Assembly: GCA_025642075.2 (NCBI GenBank)
Contig: JAODUO010000181.1
Coordinates: 582,501-646,500 of the forward strand
DNA length: 64,000 nucleotides
Direction: 5' to 3'
Source: Ridgeia piscesae
Taxonomy: Eukaryota; Annelida; Polychaeta; Sabellida; Siboglinidae
Below, in pieces: positions 53,441 to 64,000 of the stretch. A model generated the notes under the pieces. It searched no databases. It was not told the DNA's origin and worked only from the letters and a program-made list of their open reading frames with translations. Each line of letters begins with the position of its first letter. Position 1 is the first letter of the stretch. Position numbers and translations under genes: made by a program.

Positions 53441-56400
53441 TTGGTAATATCGATCGATTCCCTGTACTAAAACAACAAGTCGATCACTTGTGAAACCCAA
53501 CAAATGCGGCGTTTCGTGACAGGTGGCCGCCAATGCCAGGTCCGATAACCTTGAAACGACGGTCAGAGGGAACCAAGACACCGGCGTCGGAACGATATTA
53601 ATATTAGGGCACTCCATCACCGGCGTTGACTCAACTCGTGACGCCCGGCGACGAGGGAGGATGCTCGGGCAAGACGTTCGTGTCGACTCATGTTCAGTAT
53701 TTTATTTCGCCTCTTACTTAACACTTTCGCGCTGTTGGACATAGCATCGGGAAAACCGAGGGTGTCACATTAGTACCACATATTACAAAAAGTCACCTCT
53801 TTCCTAAATATTGGGGTTATCTCCAGTCCACACTTCAAATACCGATTACCCCCCCCCCGGTGGCTATGCAAGAAAGCGGCCGCCCAAGACAGGTGGTCGC
53901 CCAAGACAAGTTCTAATGAAAACGGCACCTTCCACGTCAGTAGTAGTGACACATCCAAGTGGGGAGCTATAGCGAACCGAATCATGCAAGGCGCATGCGC
54001 TCAGAGCAAATATTTTCACAACCAACAATCGGATACTTCCTAAACGGTATTGGCGACACAACTGACGATCTAATGCAACTACTAATATCGGCCGCAGCGC
54101 GAATACGTATTCGTTACCTCATCAAATACAGTCAGTCACATACGTTTGTAATTGCACACTCTGCCAACGAGGAAACAAACCCAACATATATATATATATA
54201 TATACATATATATATACTTATTTATTTATTATTACATGACTAGTTAATATATATTTATTATCATAATCAATGTGGTTATCCACACTGCATAATATGTATA
54301 AATATCTTCATATTTATGGACTCTGCTGGTCTTAATAAGAATGTTCTGGTATGTTAACTTGGTGAACTATTTAACTAATATTAGCTTATTAACTGAATTA
54401 ATTATTATGAAAATAACATCAACATATTACTCCATTCAGTGCATTTCCAAATACTGCAAACAATATTTTAATAGTTATATAAATAACAAAGTTATGTCAT
54501 TTTAAAGTTACTTTTATTCAAATATTTATTAGCAGAAAACACACAAATGTTTCCGTCTTTAAATTGCAATAACTTTGGATCTAATAAAGGTATCATACTA
54601 CAATTAACAGTTATGCAACTTATTACCTTTCATTTAAAGTAATTAAGCCTATTTGCAACATCCTATGATGATTTTGAATTTTTTTTATTGAAGTGCCTAC
54701 CTATATTCGGGGTACAAATAGAATGTGTTGCGGTTTTAATATAAAAAACATTCCATCGTAAATAATGAAGCCACATTCTAACTCACGTGGCCACGGGCTC
54801 AATCAATGCAATGAAGAAAATATACGGGCAAAATCCAAATGTTCACGTGAAACATTGCGAGACCGCGCAGTGTATTAAAATACGCCAAGAACAGTAGAAC
54901 ACTACCACGAATTGTTATCTGCCACGAATATTTCTGACCTCCGATCGAATAGTTTTATCTCATCGTCATCGGCCCTGGTCGCGACATTCAGCGGCAACGC
55001 TGTACTCAAAACAAACAAATGGTAATTCACGTAGGAAATTGGTCGCTTTCGTTTTTTGAAAAAAGGCAGCCCGATTTCAGCATGCGATGTGTTGTTGATC
55101 CATTTGAGAAAGTAGTGCAATAGGACATTTACGAAGGACACCGTGTTGTGCCTAAAACTGGACTGATTACACAACATTGACCAAATCTAGCGGCAGATGA
55201 CCCAATGTTACATTTGTTTTGCAGGTTTTTTTCCGGCGAAGGGGCCTTCCATTTACCGCTATTGCTTGGTGCCATAATTGCACGACAACTGATTCATACG
55301 AAACGGTCCCCAAACAATGCGGTTTTGATGGACGATTAATAAAGTATAATCTATTACGTTTAGACATACCAGTGCGACATGTGTACGTTCACAATAAAAA
55401 ATGCAACGTTTCATCAATGCTTGAAACTGTAAACAGTATTTTATATTACTAGTTTATGTAGGAGTACTGGAAAGTAATAAATGGTATGCATATAAAATTA
55501 TGTATATTGTTACATTGACAAGGTATATCAACATCCGCTAGATGGCAGCATCGCTCAGTGTCCGCGTAAGGCGTTCCAGAAATGGCGCAGGTTTTTTGCC
55601 GCCCAAGCGACTGGCTGGATCACATGGTCTCGGAAAACGGCGTGTTTCTCGCGATGCATACTAATTTTGTTTACTGTTGACATTGATATTCACCAATGAA
55701 TGCCTTCAGAAGATGATCGGCGGGAAAAATATGTTACATTGCATTCGGATGTGGATGATTAAGGTTGGTGAACTTTGCGTTGCGTTTATTTATAAAAATG
55801 CTAATATAGATTAGCGTGTAACCTAAAATTTGTTAAGTGTAACCCACATCTATGGCATCTTAGCTTTCATTTGGTATAAATATGAACTATGTATATCAAT
55901 GCAGGACGCGAGGAAACCCCCCAGACAACGGCGGTATCAGGGTGTCTGGTCAGAGTCTGGAGCGTTTTTCATGTCGCTCAGAGCTGCGGCCTGCGCTGTT
56001 CATAATTTATGTGTTCAGGCGCCATTAACATTGCGTGGAATTTGCAATGGCCAACGTACGCGCAATCGATATTGTAATCTGTGCCATCCTCATGTTATGA
56101 CTATCAGTTAAATATTAGAAAGTTATTATTAAATATGTGTTACAAATAGCTGTATGTGCAACTCAATGTTTTAAGGAAAACAAACGAAATTTCAAAACAG
56201 TTAAATTTATGGCTTCAGTTCAGCGCAGGTCATCACGATTACTTGTGAGTGCGACCTACTTCCATGTAATCACTATAGGGAAACATTATTAATCTGATCA
56301 ATCCACATCTTAAACAGTTCATTTTTAGTAAATTGTGTAAACAGAACATAATACATGTATATTGTTAGTGTGTCAGTATTACTATTTTATGATAGAAAGT

Positions 56401-58200
56401 ACAGACAGTTAGTATTTCCACTATAATATACACCACCCAATACCTGTAATTCACATTTTTTTCATTTTACCATTTAGTTTACAGTTATGTGGACTATCTA
56501 TTTTTTGATGTTATTAATAATATTTACCATTTTGTGTAGTATTTTATGTGAAATATTTTCGTTATTTGAATTTCATGTAGACACTCAGGATGTGTGGTCC
56601 TGAAGAATATGGATAAGTTACGATATCAAAGTTAAGTTATATATAGTTAAAGTTTAATATTACGTTTGTTAGTTAAAAACCCATTTCCTGTTCAATTGAA
56701 TTTTTTGTCATAGAGTTAAGTGCTGTAATTTGTCATTTAATATTCTGTAGTGGTGTATGCAGTATTGATTGTAATGCATTGAATTGTAGGCATTGCTCCT
56801 GACATGGGTCGACTCATCAGCAAGTTGGAGAATTCCCCATGGACTATCACAGAGAAATTGTGAACTTCAATGCATATCGCATGGACTTATACACATTACC
56901 TATAGTGCAAGCTGTGTGAATGTCAATTATGGCAATGCTCGCATGGGTCAACTTCTCAAGAATTGACAACTTTTTGATATCGAGAGAAGTGTCTGGCATC
57001 GCAGTCGCTTCATATTCGTTGCTCAACTCGAATTTATGAGCAGTGTAGAACATTGCAGTAATTGGTAATTGTACATGCTGCTACTACAATGTTTCCATTC
57101 TTCAACAACTGGCAGAACTGTGACATCAGCAGAAATCGATGGCTTGGCTACCGATGCATAGTCTACACCTGTTGCACAACTGGAAGTTATGTGCAGTGAA
57201 ATGTACTCGTCAATAAAAAGTTAACGCAAATGCAGTGGGCCAAGTCTAGAAAAACATGTGAATGTAGGTCAACTGTGAAGGTCACAAAATAAATCACATG
57301 TCAAAGGATTTATCAAGATTCATTGTGAATTAATTAATTAATTATGCATTAAATTCCAGTATGTAGGTCAGATATGAAATATAGGTCAAATAATTAGGTC
57401 AAGTTCTAATAACCGTTTAAAGTGTCCATAACGTTGCTATATTTACAGTTTTGATATTTAAATGTTAACAAAGCTCATTTCCTAAACAATTTCACCTAAA
57501 TTATACCATTAATAGGAATTAATACCATACTGTGGGTCAACTCTAGGTCAGATATAAAATATAGTTCAACTTTGAAGGTCAAATCAAGGTCACTAAAAAT
57601 TGCATTTCCTAAAGGGTTGACCCATTTTTGGTTTCACATGCGTAAGTTAAATGGTTCCAATGTTATTATTGGTTTCCAACATATTTAATGCAGTCATTAT
57701 GCAGCCTGTGCACAAGAAATGGACCAAAATCCTATAGACAAAAATGCAGCAATTTTAAGATTTAAAAATTTAATTTCTCCGTCAATATTGACGATTTCAT
57801 GTTTTCAAAAAGTGTTATTAACTACATATTACTATCTACCACATGGCACCATTTAAATGATGATATAACACGTTCTAATTTTTTGTTGAGATACGATTAG
57901 TAGCCATGCCCAAAGTTTTATGGATGTCAAGATATTCTTAATTTACTGTTTGGCTACACAGTATGGCGCACAAAGGTGTCCTCTCCTTGTGTTTCCGTGT
58001 CAAATAATATACTTATTTTAGTTGATTTATTAGTGATAGATAGGCATCGGACCATATCCGCATAGGTATTGGTCGGATAAGTAATTCCCAAACGTGACGT
58101 CATTCAGAGGTATTTCGATAGTGGCGATTAAAGCATGTTTTCATTAGATTATAAATCGTTGTAATCTAATTTCAACTGTCTAATTCAAACACGTATACAA
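53441..58200. other. Intergenic DNA, no supported gene
   Basis: Mostly AT-rich. Short frames on both strands (for example 55830-56111 plus, 56847-57053 minus) show no recognisable domain. A stretch at 57230-57620 repeats AGGTCA-type words (TAGGTCAAAT, AAGGTCAC, GTAGGTCAG) more than expected by eye. Confidence 0.45.
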
Positions 58201-58209
58201 CTGATTTGT

Positions 58210-58210
<1 letters not shown>

Positions 58211-58243
<33 letters not shown>
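58211..58243. repeat. (AT)n microsatellite
   Basis: Short AT tract upstream of the long GT repeat. Confidence 0.9.
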
Positions 58244-58245
<2 letters not shown>

Positions 58246-58415
58246 CGCTGACCTTAGTCACATTTTTACGCAGAAAAATCGACGATGTGACATTGATTAG
58301 ATTGGAGCGTCTCAAACCAAGATGCCATTGAACCAAGATGACAATAAGCAGTGCTCTCTCTGGCCGATTTAGGCATGAAGCGAAAGTTGTGGATCATCCG
58401 GCATCCAGGGAAACG

Positions 58416-60770
<2,355 letters not shown>

Positions 60771-61233
60771 GCGCTTACATTTTTCCGGCGTTATAAACGT
60801 TCCGGTTGACGTTTCTGCGCATGCGCAATATATGTAAAACATCAATGTGCAGCGAAAAGACAAAGCATTTATGGTATAAATACTATGGGTTGTTCGTTAG
60901 GATGTATATAACCTTTCAGTAGTTATTTGTCGCAAATTAACACCAGACAAACAAGTTTTGAGGCATATTTTGATAGCAAGCGTAAATCATGTGACAGTAG
61001 TGCGCCATAATCCGTGACAGTGATTTATAAAAAAAAACATAATATTTTATTGCATTGAACGACATTTAAAGAAACTCTTCACAGTAATCATCACAGGAAA
61101 GTTAACGAACAGCTCGTAGCATTTATACCGAAAATGCTTCGTTGTTTCGCTGGACATTGAAGATTTTTTATTTATTTCGCATGCGCAGAAACGTCAACCG
61201 GAACGTTTTTAACGTCCGGAAACATGTAAGCGC
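60771..61233. mobile_element. MITE-like element with inverted repeats of about 55 bp
   Basis: The left arm (60771-60827, starting GCGCTTACATTTTTCCGGCG) and the right arm (61179-61233) are inverted copies with few mismatches; both contain GTTCCGGTTGACGTTTCTGC and the palindrome GCATGC. The interior of about 350 bp is AT-rich with no ORF. A clear target duplication is not visible. Confidence 0.75.
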
Positions 61234-61404
61234 GACAACGCCACCCCGCGAAGAACTGGCTACTTTCGCCTGCCGCCTCACACGCGATTAGACCCTTTAT
61301 ATGCGGCGAACGACCCAACAACACATATTTAATTTACAGAGACACATTAAACATTGTGTGCATACAATACTAGTAGGTATGCATGAACTATTTACTTTCC
61401 GTGA

Positions 61405-61550
61405 GACTGTCTGGTGTCTATGCCAGGGGAAGTAAAAGATCCCACACAGGGGGTAAATGTGTAACCTGTAGTGGACTCACAAATTCTACAGAAAGAACAA
61501 CTCCTGCGTTAGCCCAAGTTTGGGCTGTTTGGAGGTAATCACCTAAGAAC
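61405..61550 (+). mobile_element. SINE copy, body and tail only
   Basis: CTGGTGTCTATGCCAGGGGA, GTAAATGTGTAACCTGTAGT, the palindrome GCCCAAGTTTGGGC and GGAGGTAATCACCT match the nested copy at 15428-15716 in reverse. The tRNA-like head is absent. Confidence 0.8.
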
Positions 61551-61700
61551 TAAGACTGCCACTAGCCATGCTCTGTGAGTTGGAGATATTCTGCGTCCAT
61601 TTTTTTGATATTCCGTGAAGAAAGCAATGTTCTCCGTTGCCGTAGTTCAAGTCTGGTCAGTGTCAGTGTTGGTTACCAGGGCGACAAACGCAAGTTCTTG

Positions 61701-62552
61701 TTTGTGTTGGCGGCACACAAAGTGTGCTATACTAGCCGAGAGAGGTCCGGATCGAGTGCACAGGGGCGTTGTTCTGGTAATCTTGCCATGTAGTAAAACG
61801 TATTATATTGTTTGTGTTGGCGGCACACAAAGTGTGCTATACTAGCCGAGAGGTCCGGATCGAGTGCACAAGACCGTTTTTCTGGTAATCTTGCCATGTA
61901 GTAAAACGTATTATATTGTTTGTGTTGGCGGCACACAAAGTGTGCTATACTAGCCGAGAGAGGTCCGGATCGAGTGCACAAGACCGTTTTTCTGGTAATC
62001 TTGCCATGTAGTAAAACGTATTATATTGTTTGTGTTGGCGGCACACAAAGTGTGCTATACTAGCCGAGAGGTCCGGATCGAGTGCACAAGACCGTTTTTC
62101 TGGTAATCTTGCCATGTAGTAAAACGTATTATATTGTTTGTGTTGGCGGCACACAAAGTGTGCTATACTAGCCGAGAGAGGTCCGGATCGAGTGCACAAG
62201 ACCGTTTTTCTGGTAATCTTGCCATGTAGTAAAACGTATTATATTGTTTGTGTTGGCGGCACACAAAGTGTGCTATACTAGCCGAGAGAGGTCCGGATCG
62301 AGTGCACAAGACCGTTTTTCTGGTAATCTTGCCATGTAGTAAAACGTATTATATTGTTTGTGTTGGCGGCACACAAAGTGTGCTATACTAGCCGAGAGAG
62401 GTCCGGATCGAGTGCACAAGACCGTTTTTCTGGTAATCTTGCCATGTAGTAAAACGTATTATATTGTTTGTGTTGGCGGCACACAAAGTGCGCTGTACTA
62501 GCCGAGAGAGGTCCGGGTCGAGTGCACAGGACCGTTTTTCTGGTAATCTTAT
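61701..62552. repeat. 108/110-bp tandem repeat, about 7.8 units
   Basis: Unit starts are at 61701, 61811, 61919, 62029, 62137, 62247, 62357 and 62467, giving spacings of 110, 108, 110, 108, 110, 110, 110. The 2-bp difference is GAGAGAGG against GAGAGG. Each unit contains TTTGTGTTGGCGGCACACAAA and GCACACAAAGTGTGC-type inverted repeats. The last unit is the most diverged. Confidence 0.95.
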
Positions 62553-62599
62553 AGATTACATATTATTAATATTACAGTCCTGTGTGTTTCTCTACTGCA

Positions 62600-64000
62600 A
62601 TCATGTCAATCTGTGACTGGGTCCGTCAACAATCATGTCAACCTGTGACTAGGTCCGTCAACAATCATGTCAATCTGTGACTAGGTCCGTCAACAATCAT
62701 GTCAACCTGTGACTGGGTCCGTCAACAATCAAGTCAATCTGTGACTAGGTCCGTCAACAATCATGTCAATCTGTGACTAGATCCGTCAACAATCATGTCA
62801 ACCTGTGACTGGGTCCGTCAACAATCATGTCAACCTGTGACTGGGTCCGTCAACAATCATGTCAATCTGTGACTGGGTCCGTTAACAATCATGTCAACCT
62901 GTGACTGGGTCCGTCAACAATCATGTCAATCTGTGACTGGGTCCGTCAACAATCATGTCAATCTGTGACTGGGTCCGTCAACAATCATGTCAACCTGTGA
63001 CTAGGTCCGTCAACAATCATGTCAATCTGTGACTAGGTCCGTCAACAATCATGTCAACCTGTGACTGGGTCCGTCAACAATCAAGTCAATCTGTGACTAG
63101 GTCCGTCAACAATCATGTCAATCTGTGACTAGATCCGTCAACAATCATGTCAACCTGTGACTGGGTCCGTCAACAATCATGTCAACCTGTGACTGGGTCC
63201 GTCAACAATCATGTCAATCTGTGACTGGGTCCGTTAACAATCATGTCAACCTGTGACTGGGTCCGTCAACAATCATGTCAATCTGTGACTGGGTCCGTCA
63301 ACAATCATGTCAATCTGTGACTGGGTCCGTCAACAATCATGTCAACCTGTGTCTGGGTCCGTCAACAATCATGTCAACCTGTGACTGGGTCCGTCAACAA
63401 TCATGTCAATTTGTGACCGGGTCCGTCAACAATCATGTCAATATGTGACTGGGTCCGTCAACAATCATGTCAACCTGTGACTGGGTCCGTCAACAATCAT
63501 GTCAACCTGTGACTGGGTCCGTCAACAATCATGTCAATCTGTGACTGGGTCCGTCAACAATCATGTCAATTGTGACTGGGTCCGTCAACAATCATGTCAA
63601 CCTGTGACTGGGTCCGTCAACAATCATGTCAACCTGTGACTGGGTCCGTCAACAATCATGTCAATCTGTGACTGGGTCCGTCAACAATCATGTCAACCTG
63701 TGACTGGGTCCGTCAACAATCATGTCAACCTGTGACTGGGTCCGTCAACAATCATGTCAATCTGTGACTGGGTCCGTCAACAATCATGTCAACCTGTGAC
63801 TGGGTCCGTCAACAATCATGTCAACCTGTGACTGGGTCCGTCAACAATCATGTCAACCTGTGACTAGGTCCGTCAACAATCATGTCAATCTGTGACTAGG
63901 TCCGTCAACAATCATGTCAATCCTGTGACTAGATCCGTCAACAATCATGTCAATCTGTGACTGGGTCCGTCAACAATCATGTCAATCTGTGACTGGGTCC
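62600..64000. repeat. 32-bp minisatellite, about 43 units, cut by the window end
   Basis: The unit is GTCCGTCAACAATCATGTCA followed by AYCTGTGACTRG. Variant units (AATCAAGTC at 62731 and 63083; GTTAAC at 62881 and 63233) recur at exactly 352 bp, or 11 units, so a block of at least 11 units was duplicated. There are a few units of different length, for example near 63568. Confidence 0.95.

Noticed and set aside
62600..64000. CRISPR array
   Set aside because: Units are contiguous with no unique spacers, and the genome is animal; it is a minisatellite.

Overview
This is invertebrate animal nuclear DNA: AT-rich, GT-AG introns, many long microsatellites, decayed LINE retrotransposons of several clades, tRNA-derived SINEs, short inverted-repeat elements and satellite arrays. 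The protein architecture and repeat content suggest a marine lophotrochozoan, perhaps a mollusc. That is inference; no marker gene fixes the species.

Positions 1-2294 hold a CpG-rich hexanucleotide repeat and unannotated upstream DNA. Positions 2295-43684 hold one large plus-strand gene. Joining splice sites by reading frame gave 35 coding exons and an open frame of 13,359 nt including the stop, or 4,452 aa. The predicted product is a secreted-start, single-pass membrane protein. In order it has a signal peptide, parallel beta-helix repeats, two SRCR-like and two CUB-like segments, a MAM domain, more beta-helix, a C-type lectin-like domain, EGF and PSI modules, and an unnamed triple repeat. 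These are followed by an unnamed beta-rich region, a Cys-rich region, a von Willebrand type D domain with its C-terminal partner, an EGF array, two cadherin-like repeats, a Thr-rich stalk, one membrane helix and a short basic tail. The N-terminal half resembles Drosophila Bark beetle/Anakonda, the tricellular-junction protein. The MAM, VWD and cadherin parts are not in the fly protein as I know it.

The introns carry mobile DNA: a CR1-like LINE in intron 3, an antisense LINE split by a SINE in intron 8, an L2-like remnant and an inverted-repeat element in intron 12, and two copies of one inverted-repeat transposon in introns 9 and 15. The intron 9 copy fills the intron almost exactly, which suggests that transposon insertion created the intron. 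Intron 13 opens with a pentanucleotide tract whose motif changes in ordered blocks along its length.

Positions 43685-64000 show no convincing cellular gene. They hold a likely 3' UTR, antisense LINE fragments, SINE copies, candidate MITEs, a 665-bp GT repeat, a 108/110-bp tandem repeat, and a 32-bp minisatellite with 352-bp higher-order periodicity that runs off the window end.
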